Source: Bidens hawaiensis (Eukaryota > Streptophyta > Magnoliopsida > Asterales > Asteraceae). Taken from it: a stretch of DNA of 64,000 bases. A program made the position numbers and the translations under genes. Shown piece after piece: positions 21,103 through 33,610 of this stretch; position 1 is the first letter of the stretch, and the number at the start of each line of letters is the position of its first letter. Location of the stretch: NCBI GenBank assembly GCA_021521415.1, contig JAIQDT010006432.1, positions 1 to 64,000 on the forward strand, in the 5' to 3' direction. A model generated the notes under the pieces. The model was not told the origin of the DNA. It did not search any database and saw nothing but the letters and a program-made list of their open reading frames with translations.

Positions 21103-24100
21103 TGTCACACCCCGACTAACACAATGCGGAAGCGTAAAACGGGAATGTAACAGACACCTCTGATATCAACACATTGTTTATAAAGAAACATTACGAACTA
21201 ATTTACAATATATTACATTTCTTTGTTCTATCATTGTTTAACAGTCTAGGCGATACAAATAAAACTAGTTCGTTAATTATACACTCTTACTACTATCGCC
21301 CTTGCTTCTATTCACGTAGCATCAACCACACACTTCAGGCAAGTAACAGGTCACCAAATCATTCCAATTTAGGTACACCTGAAAAGCAGTTTAAAACGGG
21401 TCAACTACTAAAGTTAGTGAGTTTCATGAGTTTCAAGAAATCAGTAATGAGTATTCACAAGTCAACACTTGTAATCATGAAACAAGTATGTATGTATGTA
21501 AATGATGTATGTGATGTAATTATGCTAAGCTACAGTGAAGCCTGGACTGTTCGTGCTGCGTGCCTCCATTTCCGTTTGGGTTTGTCTAACACTACATAGC
21601 CTGTTTGTTTAAATATGGTCATGTGGAAACGGCGCTATGTGACACGGCAACCAGGTCGATTCCGTTTGGGTTTGTCAAACCAATAATACTATTCACAAGC
21701 CACCGGCTCGAAGTTAATCACTGTGATTGTGGGGACTTTCGTGTGTTAGCACTTAGATAATTCACATCAGTACATGTTTTTAGGTATGTATATGTAATCA
21801 AACATGCTTTTCACCCCAAAAGTTCGTAAAACAGATTAAAAGTGGGGTCATGAAACTCACGGTTTAGTCGATAATCAGTACTGTATCAGCTCCTGTTTTG
21901 TTCGGTCCGCTATCAGTAGTTCCTATAATCAATATTATAATAATATTAATATTTTAATATTATTATAATCTCAATACTAAACTGGGCTGTATAACTAATC
22001 TGGGTGTAGCTGGAACGCCCAGAAAGTGGCAATAGGCTTAGGTTGTGATGTTGTTCAATGTCTAATACTTAAAATCGAACTTGGCTCAGACTCCCGTTTT
22101 CCCAGCTGGGCCAAGTTGTTCGTTTACGCGTTCAGAAAACAGTTATAGGAAAATAAGCTTGGGTAAATGTATTGGTTAACAAAATGATTAAGTTATAAAG
22201 AAAGATCACATATTGGGGTCCCGGATTAGCCACGAGGCCCGTTTCCGTTTATTCAGTTTGATTTAAGAAGAAACACGCACAATCCATCCGAATTGTCCAG
22301 GTTTTTCATAGAAAAGTTCGTTTTTTCCTTAATTAGTCAAAAAATATGATTTTTGATCACTCTTAGTGTTTTGATATTCCCGCAGATTCACTAGTCGCGA
22401 ACTTGCCGGTTTTATAAAAACTGAATTTGTTTAATATTCAGATTAGCATAATTAATTTACCGTTAATCATTAAATTTTGAAAATTTAACCACTTGTCAAT
22501 TAAAATATGTAGATTTTTATAAAAATATTTCTGGAATTTATTTACTTTTTTATTAATTTATAAAAATTCATTTTATCAGCTATATTTCACCTGAAAATCG
22601 TCCGTTTACCCCAACCAATTTCCAAAAATTCCAAAAAAATTCCTGAATACTCAAATCATGTCCTAAAACAAACTTTATCAATTCCAGAATGTAAAAAGTT
22701 CGTGCAATATTCTTTTCGGCCCAAATTCTGCTGTAAAAGTTCACACAAACACAAATAAACAAAACACCCTTAAACTTCTCCAAATGATCCCAAAATTCAT
22801 ATGTGATCAAAATACATCAAATCTGAGTTCCCAGAAAAGTTTCATAATTTTTGAAGTATTTTAGCTATTTTTCCCAAATAAACGTCCCAATTCGGTAATA
22901 AATTCGCCAAATATTCTCGGATGGTCGACAAATTACCAAATTTAAACAGGGACTCACTGACATGATCCCTGATGTCCCTGAAAAATTTCAAGTCCTAACA
23001 ATATGCACATCACAACCTTAACCTAAATAGCCCGTAAGCGAGTGTTTCGGCATTACCTTAGCGGGTTTGGCTCGTTTCCGACCTTTTAATCAAGTTTTCA
23101 TGTTCTTGTGCTTCTAATCAAGCTAGTTACAAATCCTATATCACAAACCAAGCAATATTTTATCAACATAACAGCCCTTAAGTTAGGGTTTCGGCTAGTG
23201 CACAAAAACAAACTTTTAAACCGTAAAAACGTCGTTTCAACCCTTTAATCCGTGTTTATGGCCAAAAAAATTATCAAAACAGGTTCCTTACCATGTGTAT
23301 GATCAAAACATGTTTATGGACCATTTTTAGGATTTTTTACACGGTTAGGAATGATTTTTAGTAACCAAGATATGTTTTTATGGTATTAAACAAGTTTAAA
23401 CAAGCATAAAAGCTACTTATTTAAGCCCCTTACCTTAGGGTTTGAGTGTTTTTGGCTGGAACAGAAGTGGTGTCTAGAGTTTTCCAAGAAATGATGTTGA
23501 AAATGGCTTGAACCTAGTTTAAATGTGAAAGAATAAACAAGGGGGGCTGCTGATTGCGATCGGACCATCATGGGCCCACCTTGGGCCCATTTTGGCCCAA
23601 GTTTCTGATTTCTCAAGCCCAAACACGAAAATCCCGGTCCAAATTTAGTTCGGGTTCGGTTTTTGGCGCGAAAAACTTATCGGGTGCGTTAAACAACGCG
23701 AAAACAAGTGTTTTTCGGCTAGTTTTGTGTAAAATTATAAAAACATACTATATGTTTATAAAAATCAAAAATATTTTCACGGATCGCTTAAAACATTTCA
23801 AATAAGTGTTTGGTAAGTCTTTTTCGGCTTAACGGATGATACAATGCTTGGTTTGTAACTATCTTTCGCGTTTAAATCTATAGCGGGTGGTTAAACGAGC
23901 ATGTTTTCGTTTAACTTGTTTGCTATCAAACTAAGGCCATATTTCTAATATTTTAGCTTGTATAGATCGTATATCACTTATAAATGGCCCCCCGAGATAT
24001 CTGGGTCATAACCCGACCCGCTCGGTTAATCGTTCGTTTGTTACGCAACAGGCGTTTATTTGCTTAATCGGTAAATACGTACTGAGGTGTACCTTGTTTT

Positions 24101-24115
24101 GGCTCAAATGTCACA
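21103..24115. mobile_element. 3.0 kb solo LTR, copy A
   Basis: Begins TGTCACACCCCGAC and ends CAAATGTCACA, with a perfect 5-bp TSD ACTAT (21098-21102 and 24116-24120). There are no internal retrotransposon genes. The length and the TGTCACACCCCGA terminus (complement ...GGGGTGTGACA) are typical of large Ty3/gypsy LTRs in Asteraceae; the orientation is probably minus. Frames inside (up to 141 codons at 21174) lack motifs and are not conserved as open frames in copy B. Its right ~0.85 kb is almost identical to copy B, its left ~2.1 kb clearly less so. Confidence 0.85.
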
Positions 24116-24567
24116 ACTATGTATGTGCATTACTACATTTTGTTTTTTTTTGTTTTTCGAGTGAAGGGCAACAAAATATAAGAATATTGGCAAAAACCGA
24201 AATTTGAAAATATTTTTTATTTTTAAATAAAAATAATTATTTAGGAGTTTTTAAGTTTTCTCTCTAAGAATGAGCTTTTTCTTTATCCTCTACCTACACA
24301 CACACACACACACTAGGTTTTATCTCCCGTATTACGGGTGTTGTTTTACATTTTTCGTTTTTTAATATTTATTTTTTGTGTAACATCCCGAAATTTCAAG
24401 ATAATATTAATTATATTATTTAATAATAGAGGGAAAGTTTACTCGGGTTAGCAGGAAATAAATAAAAGAATAGGAGTTGGTATGGGTCGGGCTAGTGTCG
24501 GGTAATGGACGTTGGTTATGGATTTGGATTAATTGAGATGGGTTAAATGAGAATGGGATTTAAGGGA

Positions 24568-24574
24568 TATAAAT
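24568..24574 (+). promoter_or_regulatory. TATA box in 5' LTR
   Basis: TATAAAT inside GGGATATAAATATCCCC, followed by a C/A-rich stretch where transcription would start. The 3' LTR has the same box at about 28831. Confidence 0.6.
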
Positions 24575-25728
24575 ATCCCCTAAACCCAAAATATCTTCAT
24601 TCTCACCCTACACCCTAAAACTCCTAACACACATACACACACATTCTAACCGATCAAGATTCGGAGCCGAGACCCGAGATTTTGTTGGTAGATCTGAGTT
24701 GGTAAGGTAAGAACAAATCCAACAAAGCTTATATTACTGTAAATGGTTAGGATTGGATGGGTTAACCGGACCCGAAACCCAAACTGCCCAAATCGGACCC
24801 CTAAAACGTCGATTTTAGCCCGATTTGATGGTTGGGATTTGTAGGCGCCGATCATACGATTCCGTGGGTACCAAAATCGAGTTATTTGGCTAAGAAACGA
24901 AGGAGTTATGGGCAAACAGATCTGCAGCGTGACAACTTCGCCTGCAAGATTAAGTTCGCCTGATGAACTTCGCCTTCAAGCGTAACTTCGCCTACGGCCA
25001 AGTTCGCCTAAGGATAACTTCGCCTGAAGCCAAGTTCGCCTAAGGATAACTTCGCCTGAAGCCAAGTTCGCCTAAGGTTTAACTTCGCCTGAGGCCAAGT
25101 TCGCCTAAGGATAACTTCGCCTGAAGCCAAGTTCGCCTAAGGATTAACTTCGCCTGAAGCCAAGTTCGCCCGAGGGTTAACTTCGCCTAAAGCCAAGTTT
25201 GGTTAGAAAATAAATTATAAAGCGATAAGTTAAAGTAAGCTAATACTAGGCCACCAGATTAGATCAGACGAGTATTGATACGTGTAACTTGTACAGTCAG
25301 CCGAGCTCAGTTAAAGAAGGGATTTACAGATATCAGAGGAAGAAGCAGAATTCAGGTGAGTTTCTAGCCCCATTCCTTGTTATGTTTTCGGGGCTGTGTG
25401 CATACTTGATGTGTTGTTAATACATTTATCCTAAGTGATAAGTGTATGCCATATGTGATATATGTGATATGTATGAATGATTGCTTGATGGTACGTGAAC
25501 GATCTTCGGATATTGCACGTACTGTCAGGTTGTAATGTTATAAATATGGTAAGTATGATATGTACGTTTATGTGTATGAACGTAATAAAGCTAAAAAAAG
25601 AAGGAAATGACGGTTGTATGGTTGTATGGTTACGAAAAGGGTACCGAGCCCTAATAATACTCGAGGTATGATGTATGGTTGTATGGTAACGAAGAGGTAA
25701 TCAAACCCTACTAATATTCGAAAACAAG

Positions 25729-26048
25729 GGACCAGACCCTTATAATATCTGTGATGTTAGGGACCAGACCCTCATAATATCTGTGATGTTAGGGACCAGA
25801 CCCTTATAATATCTGTGATGTTAGGGACCAGACCCTTATAATATTTGTGATGTTAGGGACCAGACCCTTACAATATCTGTGAGGATAGGGACCAGACCCT
25901 CATAATATCTGTGATGTTAGGGACCAGACCCTTACAATATCTGTGAGGATAGGGACCAGACCCTCATAATATCTGTGATGTTAGGGACCAGACCCTTATA
26001 ATATCTGTGATGTTAGGGACCAGACCCTTATAATATCTGTGAAGTTAT
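25729..26048. repeat. 32-bp tandem array, ten units
   Basis: Units of GGGACCAGACCCTTATAATA followed by TCTGTGATGTTA are directly contiguous with no spacers. The 3' LTR has nine (30029-30312). A decayed complement lies at 9665-9830 in the older solo LTR. Confidence 0.92.
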
Positions 26049-26952
26049 AGGGCGAAAGGCTCTTTAAAACGTATGATTATGAATGTAAAGAAAGTATGTA
26101 AGTAAGAAAGAAAGTATGTAAGTAAGAAAGAAAGTATGTAAGTAAGAATGAATGTATGAGTACTTATGTGTGTATGAAAGAAAGTTATGAGGTTAAGTAC
26201 GTATGTATGTAATAAGGTATTGTATGGTATTGTATGATTAACTAGAACTCACTCAGCGTAGCTGACTTTTAGTATGCACGCAGGTGAGTAGGATGAGACA
26301 GCTGGCTTGAGTGGAGGACACATGGCAGAAGACTAAAGCCTGGCATCTGAAGATCTGATATGTTTTATAAGTTATGTTTAGATTTTGAAAGATAAGAGGA
26401 ATGTTTTAAGACATGATTATGAATTGATATGTAATGTTTTATGAAAGTTTTATATTCCGCGAAAAGTTTTAATAAACTCTGATTTGAAGAACTGTGTTTA
26501 TGAGTAAATCCGACGCTAAAGTAGGGCCACCGGGTTCGGGGCCTTACAAGTTGGTATCAGAGCATAAGTTCGAGAGATTTAAGCATCCTACATGCTTAGA
26601 CTCGAACAAAAAATGGGATTTAAGTAAGAAAGGAAAGAAGATGCCAGTTCAAGAATGCCATGTGTCGCTCAAGCAAGAACAGTAAAGGTAAAGTGTATGA
26701 TTAAATGATATATGTTAATGAGAAAGAAAAGATATGTGAATGATAGGGATAGGAATAATTGATTGTTTGATTTGACTAACTGCTTAAGTAGAACCAGCAC
26801 AAATAGACTCATAAAGGGAAGTGTATAGGACACGGAAAGCAACGTGATCAGCTAGTCACAGCTGGCCACTGTTATTACCTGTTAGCCTTGCTATCCTTGT
26901 ACTAAATAGTTCCTTGAGTGATGATGTTTGTGTTGTCCCTTTAAGAATACTG

Positions 26953-28140
26953 ATGGCTGGAGCTGGAGAAGTTGTGGGAACTGGGGGTCGCGCTGGACGT
27001 CGTGGCAGGCCTCGTCTTGTCCGGCAACCCTCGGTAGAAGAAGCTTCCCACACCGAAGATGAAGGAAGCGCAGCTGGAGGAGACCAGAACAACAACGAGG
27101 AAGTTCAACTTAGCCCTGCAGTTCAAGCAGCCATTGTTCAGGCTGTAGTTGCTGCTGTGAAGAACCTGAATCCCGAAGGATCTGCTGGAAGCCGTGAACG
27201 AACTGCTGAAGGGGCGGGTGGAGATGGTAGGAAGGATGGGGAAGGTGAAAAGGGGGCCTCGAGTGGGGATAAGTCTGTGAAAGTCGATGATAGGAGAGGA
27301 GGACAAGGTGGGTGCAGCTATAAGTCCTTCAAAGGATGCGACCCGCCAAAGCTGACCGGGTTGGGAGACGCAATCGCTACTCTCCAATGGATAACCGCTA
27401 TGGACAAGGTTATCCGCATTAGCGAGTGCCGTCCCGATCAAGCTGTCGGTTATGCCACCCAATCATTTGAAGATGAGGCTATGTATTGGTGGGAGAGTGT
27501 GGAGCAGAGGAAGACCCGTGAAGAGATCAAGGCAATGGGATGGAATGACCTAAAGGACATGGTGATGAAGAAGTTCTGTGCTGACGCCGAGGTTGAAAGG
27601 GCGGAGATGAAGTTCCTAAACTTGAAAGCTGGGATTTTGACACATCGTGAGTATACTACTGAATTCAACCGCATGTCTAGGTTGGTACCTGACATGGTGA
27701 ACACTGAGGCTAAGAGAATCAAGTGTTACGTGAGGGGATTACCACAGAGAGTCCGCATGTTAGTCAGGACAAGCAAACCTGCCACCTTTGAGTCTGCGGT
27801 CGAGTTGGCGGAGATGGTCTATGATGATCTGGCGGCGGATGATGTGGGAGTGGAAGATGAGGAAAAAGGGAAAGGAACTAAAAGAGCTGGGGATATCGTG
27901 GAGCATGCAGGAAGAAGGACACAGAAGATGGCAGGGAATGGAGCATGTAAGGTGTGTGGAAAGATGCACTTGGGGGAATGCAAGGCTGGTCCAAACCAGT
28001 GCTACCGATGTGGGAGAAAGGGGCACCTCTCCCGTGAATGCACCGAGGACCAGAAGTGTTACAGGTGTGGTAAGTCAGGTCACATAGCTAGGGAGTGTGG
28101 AGAAGCCGTAGCAGTGAGGGAAGGAAGAGGAAACGCGTGA
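26953..28140 (+). CDS. gag: Gag polyprotein of gag-only Ty3/gypsy element
   Basis: Structural protein that would package the element's RNA into virus-like particles in the cytoplasm. The frame is open from 26914. The ATG at 26953 is preferred because [18 protein letters not shown] resembles the usual Gag start of Tekay-like chromoviruses; that gives 395 residues. A retrotransposon Gag core spans about 135-290 ([20 protein letters not shown], then [11 protein letters not shown] and KCYVRGLP). Near the C terminus are two perfect CX2CX4HX4C zinc knuckles, [14 protein letters not shown] (about 350-363) and [14 protein letters not shown] (about 369-382). A degenerate knuckle, [12 protein letters not shown], precedes them. 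The frame is intact and stops soon after the knuckles with no pol continuation. Transcription would come from the 5' LTR. Confidence 0.93.
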   Translation: MAGAGEVVGTGGRAGRRGRPRLVRQPSVEEASHTEDEGSAAGGDQNNNEEVQLSPAVQAAIVQAVVAAVKNLNPEGSAGSRERTAEGAGGDGRKDGEGEKGASSGDKSVKVDDRRGGQGGCSYKSFKGCDPPKLTGLGDAIATLQWITAMDKVIRISECRPDQAVGYATQSFEDEAMYWWESVEQRKTREEIKAMGWNDLKDMVMKKFCADAEVERAEMKFLNLKAGILTHREYTTEFNRMSRLVPDMVNTEAKRIKCYVRGLPQRVRMLVRTSKPATFESAVELAEMVYDDLAADDVGVEDEEKGKGTKRAGDIVEHAGRRTQKMAGNGACKVCGKMHLGECKAGPNQCYRCGRKGHLSRECTEDQKCYRCGKSGHIARECGEAVAVREGRGNA

Positions 28141-28641
28141 AAGGATGGTCTATTAACTGCTAAGGAGGTAGCAAGAAAGTAAGTGGCATGTCACAGTTGT
28201 TTTATGTTTAGTAGTTAAAGAGTGTTTTATGTTACATTTGAACCTATGTTTGTTTAGCAAGCTTGAATGATTTCCTTTTATGTTATGAGGTACTTGTGAC
28301 TTCTTGTGCTTGGTATGAACGATCTATGAATTTAACTTGAATGCTTGTTGGTTATAATAAATAGTTGTGTGATGGTAAAGCGTCGCCTTAGGAGTTAGCG
28401 TTATTATTTAAACAAGGTTCCTCGGGAAGGCGATACGAGACTTGGTACATCGAGGGCTTCATGGACAAGCTACCGTAATAGCTAAAACACATGATCACCG
28501 CTCGATGACTACAAGTCAGGAGTAAGAGGGATAACTCAGAAAGCGAAGGCGATTCAATAAAGCGTGTAAATATAAGAAGTTTTCCTTTTATAGGGAATAA
28601 GTTAGGTTTCGGGGACGAAACCTCTTTAAGGAGGGAAGACT
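28141..28641. other. Non-coding 3' interior of gag-only element
   Basis: About 500 bp between the gag stop and the 3' LTR replaces all of pol. It ends in GGAATAAGTTAGGTTTCGGGGACGAAACC and a purine-rich tract. No reading frame of note. Confidence 0.7.
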
Positions 28642-30795
28642 TGTAACATCCCGAAATTTCAAGATAATATTAATTATATTATTTAATAATAGAGGGAAAG
28701 TTTACTCGGGTTAGCAGGAAATAAATAAAAGAATAGGAGTTGGTATGGGTCGGGCTAGTGTCGGGTAATGGACGTTGGTTATGGATTTGGATTAATTGAG
28801 ATGGGTTAAATGAGAATGGGATTTAAGGGATATAAATATCCCCTAAACCCAAAATATCTTCATTCTCACCCTACACCCTAAAACTCCTAACACACATACA
28901 CACACATTCTAACCGATCAAGATTCGGAGCCGAGACCCGAGATTTTGTTGGTAGATCTGAGTTGGTAAGGTAAGAACAAATCCAACAAAGCTTATATTAC
29001 TGTAAATGGTTAGGATTGGATGGGTTAACCTGACCCGAAACCCAAACTGCCCAAATCGGACCCCTAAAACGTCGATTTTAGCCCGATTTGATTGTTGGGA
29101 TTTGTAGGCGCCGATCATACGTTTCCGTGGGTACCAAAATCGAGTTATTTGGCTAAGAAACGAAGGAGTTATGGGCAAACAGATCTGCAGCGCGACAACT
29201 TCGCCTGCAAGATTAAGTTCGCCTGATGAACTTCGCCTTCAAGCGTAACTTCACCTTCAAGCGTAACTTCGCCTTCAAGCGTAACTTCGCCTACGGCCAA
29301 GTTCGCCTAAGGATAACTTCGCCTGAAGCCAAGTTCGCCTAAGGATAACTTCGCCTGAAGCCAAGTTCGCCTAAGGTTTAACTTCGCCTGAGGCCAAGTT
29401 CGCCTAAGGATAACTTCGCCTGAAGCCAAGTTCGCCTAAGGATTAACTTCGCCTGAAGCCAAGTTCGCCCGAGGGTTAACTTCGCCTAAAGCCAAGTTTG
29501 GTTAGAAAATAAATTATAAAGCGATAAGTTAAAGTAAGCTAATACTAGGCCACCAGATTAGATCAGACGAGTATTGATACGTGTAACTTGTACAATCAGC
29601 CGAGCTCAGTTAAAGAAGGGATTTACAGATTTCAGAGGAAGAAGCAGAATTCAGGTGAGTTTCTAGCCCCATTCCTTGTTATGTTTTCGGGGCTGTGTGC
29701 ATACTTGATGTGTTGTCAATACATTTATCCTAAGTGATAAGTGTATGCCATATGTGATATATGTGATATGTATGAATGATTGCTTGATGGTACGTGAACG
29801 ATCTTCGGATATTGCACGTACTGTCAGGTTGTAATGTTATAAATATGGTAAGTATGATATGTACGTTTATGTGTATGAACGTAATAAAGCTAATAAAAGA
29901 AGGAAATGACGGTTGTATGGTTGTATGGTTACGAAAAGGGTACCGAGCCCTAATAATACTCGAGGTATGATGTATGGTTGTATGGTAACGAAGAGGGAAT
30001 CGAACCCTACTAATATTCGAAAACAAGGGACCAGACCCTTATAATATCTGTGATGTTAGGGACCAGACCCTCATAATATCTGTGATGTTAGGGACCAGAC
30101 CCTTATAATATCTGTGATGTTAGGGACCAGACCCTTACAATATCTGTGAGGATAGGGACCAGACCCTCATAATATCTGTGATGTTAGGGACCAGACCCTT
30201 ACAATATCTGTGAGGATAGGGACCAGACCCTCATAATATCTGTGATGTTAGGGACCAGACCCTTATAATATCTGTGATGTTAGGGACCAGACCCTTATAA
30301 TATCTGTGAGGTTATAGGGCGAAAGGCTCTTTAAAACGTATGATTATGAATGTAAAGAAAGTATGTAAGTAAGAAAGAAAGTATGTAAGTAAGAATGAAG
30401 GTATGAGTACTTATGTGTGTATGAAAGAAAGTTATGAGGTTAAGTACGTATGTATGTAATAAGGTATTGTATGGTATTGTATGATTAACTAGAACTCACT
30501 CAGCGTAGCTGACTTTTAGTATGCACGCAGGTGAGTAGGATGAGACAGCTGGCTTGAGTGGAGGACACATGGCAGAAGACTAAAGCCTGGCATCTGAAGA
30601 TCTGATATGTTTTATAAGTTATGTTTTGATTTTGAAAGACAAGAGGAATGTTTTAAGACATGATTATGAATTGATATGTAATGTTTTATGAAAGTTTTAT
30701 ATTCCGCAAAAAGTTTTAATAAACTCTGATTTGAAGAACTGTGTTTATGAGTAAATCCGACGCTAAAGTAGGGCCACCGGGTTCGGGGCCTTACA
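28642..30795 (+). repeat. 3' LTR of the gag-only element
   Basis: 2154 bp, nearly identical to the 5' LTR. Differences include an extra TTCAAGCGTAACTTC unit near 29240, nine instead of ten 32-bp units, one fewer AAGTATGTAAGT unit and scattered substitutions. Confidence 0.93.
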
Positions 30796-30845
30796 TTTTG
30801 GATTTTAATTTTTTTGTTGTTGTGAGAAAGATAATAATATACTTA

Positions 30846-31476
30846 GGGCCCGTTCGTTTCACATGATGGAATGGAATTGGAATTGAAATTTGCATAGGAT
30901 TTGGAATTGGAAGGATTGGATTTGGAATTTGAACATTCCAATAGGATTGAAATTGGAAGGAATTGTAATCCAATTCTATTCTTGATGTGTTCGTTTGACA
31001 AATGAATTTTAATCTATCACCACAAACGAATTGAAATCGTTTTTTAATGATGATAACGGCGGAAATATTTTTATATTTTTTGTTTTTTATTTATATTTTG
31101 CATTATGATTTTTTTATTATTTTTTTAGGGGTTCTCTATTAAATTAAAAAACCCTTCAAATAAATATTCAGTAATAACAATAAATTCGTAACTCAAAAAC
31201 AAAAAAAAAGTAAAAAAACTAATATGTTTATTCGTTGTCCTCATTCAAAAAAAAACTCGAGAAAAAATTCCAATGAATTCACTTGAAATTTTTCACATTT
31301 TGGAAGGATTTGGAATCTTGTTATTTTAAGGAATTGAATTCTAATTCCAATTCTTTGACAACCGAACACACTAAAATTGAATTAAGATTCCAATTCCAAC
31401 GAAACAAACTCACCATGTCATGGGATTTTAATTCCAATTCCTTTGAATTCCCACGAATTCTGTGAAACGAACGCGC
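30846..31476. mobile_element. TIR MITE rich in AATTCCAATTC, copy A
   Basis: Starts GGGCCCGTTCGTTTCACA and ends TGTGAAACGAACGCGC, an imperfect inverted repeat. The subterminal halves are dense in GGAATTGGAATTG and its complement. It is probably PIF/Harbinger- or hAT-derived; no clean TSD was read. Copy B lies at 58856-59487. The small frames on both strands are repeat translations. Confidence 0.7.
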
Positions 31477-31856
31477 AAGGTTTGATGATGAAAGGGTTTC
31501 ACAGATAAATGATATGCTATAACCCCTTTAAAAGCTATTTGTATTTAGTGACCTATGACCCGCTTATTTTTTTACTATAAAATTTTTTCTTAATTATAAA
31601 TAATATATTTAAAAAAAAAGTCGGATATTAATTTTTAGTATATCTCTATTTTATAGGATTTTCATATCAAATATTTGGTAGGATTAAGTTTTAATTTAAT
31701 GAGATGCTATAATCCGTTTAAGAGATATATGGGTTTGGTGAGACCAATACCTGTAAATTCAGGTCAAATGCATAAGAAGCTTTCATTTACAAATAATGCA
31801 ATCTGATGGCTTGAGAGAATTTTGAGAGCAATTAGAGAGATTTTAAAGGTTTCGTT

Positions 31857-31908
31857 TATATATATATATATACACACACATACATACATACATACATATA
31901 TATATATA
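31857..31908. repeat. (TA)n(CA)n(CATA)n microsatellite
   Basis: A compound run immediately before the second CTAG Helitron-like terminus. It is longer in the duplicate (59871-59943). Confidence 0.9.
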
Positions 31909-32791
31909 CTAGATTTTATCCCTCATATTACGGGGGTTGTTTTACATTATTCGTTTTTAATATTTTTTTATATATATATATATGTATTTGGATTTTAATT
32001 TTATTTATTGTAATAAAGTTTATAATAATTAATATACTTGAGCTTTGATGATTAAAATGGCTTCACAAATAAATGATATGTTATAATCCGGTTTAAACGT
32101 TATCTGGATTTGGTGATACCCATTACCCGTTTATTTTCTTTATTATAAAATTGTTTCTTAATTATAAATAATATATTTTTAAATAAAATAGGATATTAAT
32201 TTTTAGTATATCCCTATTTTATAGGATTTTCATATCAAATATTTGATGAGATTAATTTTTAATATAATAAGATGTTATAACCCGTTTAAGAGCTATCTGA
32301 GTTTGGTGAGACCTTTACCCGTGAATTCGGGTCAAATGCGTGAGAAGCCTTCATTTACAAGTAAAGTAATCTGATGGCTTGAGACAATGGTTGTTTTACA
32401 TTTTTCTCTTTTTAATATTTATTTTTTGGATTTTAATTTTCTTTATTATAAGAAAGTAAATAATATACTTTAGGGTTTGATGATAAAAGGATATCAGAAA
32501 TAAATGATATGTTATAACCCGTTTAAAAGCTATCTGGATTTGGTGACCCATGATCCACTTATGTTTTTTACTATAAAATTGTTTATTAATTATAAATAAT
32601 ATCTTTTTCTTTTTAAATTAGATATTAAATTTTAGTATATCCCTATTTTATAGGATTTTCATATCAAATAATTGGTAAGATTAATTTTTAATTTAATGAG
32701 ATGTTATAACCCGTTTAAGAGCTATTTGGTTTTGGTAATGTCCATACCCATGAATTTGGGTTAAATCAATGAGAGACCTCCATTTAAAAAT

Positions 32792-33219
32792 GGGAAAACA
32801 CTATATAATAGTAACCAAGTTTCAAGTTTGTTCTAATTAAGTCACTCATATTTTGTTTTGTTCAAATCAAGTCACTCAACTTTCAATTTGTCTCAATTAG
32901 GACACTTACATTTCAATTTGTGTTGTAAAACGAGAGGGACAACTACAATATTATCGTAAGTGATACATTAATTAATAGAATATAAAAAAATTTTGTTTTA
33001 ATGACGTTTAAGTTATTTATAAACATATAATATGAAGGTAAAAAAGATAGTGTTAGAACATTTATTGAAATCTGAGTGACCTAATTGAGCTAAAATTGAA
33101 AGTTGAGTGACCTAATTGAGACAAAATTCAAAGTTGAGTGATCTAGTTAGGACAAAATAAAATATTAGTGACTTAACTGAAACAAACTTGAAACTTGGTT
33201 AATATTATACAAAGTTGTC
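32792..33219. mobile_element. Mutator-like MITE, copy A
   Basis: The arms are inverted: CAAGTTTCAAGTTTGTTCTAATTAAG at the left, the complement of CTTAACTGAAACAAACTTGAAACTTGG at the right. Both sides carry CATTTAAAAAT (32781-32791 and 33220-33230), a ~10-11 bp TSD as made by Mutator-like transposases. Non-coding. Copy B is at 60827-61253. Confidence 0.8.
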
Positions 33220-33438
33220 CATTTAAAAATCAAGCAATCTAGTGGCTTCTATAAAAGAGGGGGGCGACCACATCGCGACACGTAGGATTTTAGGGGTTTC
33301 ATTTATATATATTACTAGATTTTATCCCCCCGTATTACGAGGGTTGTTTTACATTATTCGTTTTTAATATTTATATATGTATATTTGGATTTTAATTTTA
33401 TTTATTGTAAAAAAGTTAATAATTAATATGCTTGAGGT

Positions 33439-33610
33439 CAAGGTTGTAAAAGTTGTTAGGCGGCCCTAGGCAGTCGACTGGGGAGTCGCGAGTACTCGGG
33501 AGTAGTCGGGGATTAATCGGAAAATACCTAAGGAGTACTCGGCCGAGGTGGGGAGTACTCGATCTAGGCGGAGAGTACTCGGCCGCCTACTCGGTAGTTT
33601 TACAACATTG
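33439..33610. mobile_element. Small TIR MITE (CAAGGTTGTAAAA ends), copy A
   Basis: The ends CAAGGTTGTAAAAG and TTTTACAACATTG are inverted. The GC-rich interior repeats GAGTACTCGG. It is related by its termini to 36690-37177. Copy B is at 61473-61644. Confidence 0.7.

Larger units (their letters stand above)
19440..24293. mobile_element. Long-TIR element, family F, containing a solo LTR
   Basis: The left end includes GAGAAAACTTAAAAACTCCTAAA then an A/T-rich tract. The right end (about 24180-24293) is its complement (TTTAGGAGTTTTTAAGTTTTCTCTC). Within it lie a TIR MITE, a minus-strand Helitron end and the 3.0 kb solo LTR. At 58546-58725 the right part alone is present in the duplicated copy. 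Confidence 0.6.
24379..26548 (+). repeat. 5' LTR of the gag-only element
   Basis: 2170 bp. It contains a TATAAAT box (24568-24574), an array of ~32-bp AACTTCGCCTGAAGCCAAGTTCGCC units (24930-25200), ten ~32-bp GGGACCAGACCC units (25729-26048), then (AAGTATGTAAGT)n. The LTR provides the promoter for gag. Confidence 0.93.
24379..30795 (+). mobile_element. Gag-only Ty3/gypsy retrotransposon, complete and recent
   Basis: Two LTRs (24379-26548, 2170 bp; 28642-30795, 2154 bp) run TGTAACATCC...GGCCTTACA. They are nearly identical by eye and differ mainly in repeat copy number. The TSD is a perfect TTTTG (24374-24378 and 30796-30800). The primer-binding site TGGTATCAGAGC is at 26552-26563 and the polypurine tract AAGGAGGGAAGACT abuts the 3' LTR. 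The 2.1 kb interior encodes only Gag. Protease, reverse transcriptase, RNase H and integrase are absent, so it must borrow them. The duplicated locus at 58806-58810 is the empty site, with a single TTTTG. Confidence 0.93.

Noticed and set aside
21174..21599. 141-codon frame in the solo LTR as a small gene
   Set aside because: It has no motif, lies within an LTR, and in copy B the frame is shortened to 103 codons by ordinary divergence.
25729..26048. Regular 32-bp repeats resembling a CRISPR array
   Set aside because: Units are directly contiguous with no unique spacers, lie inside an LTR, and occur again in the other LTR of the same element.
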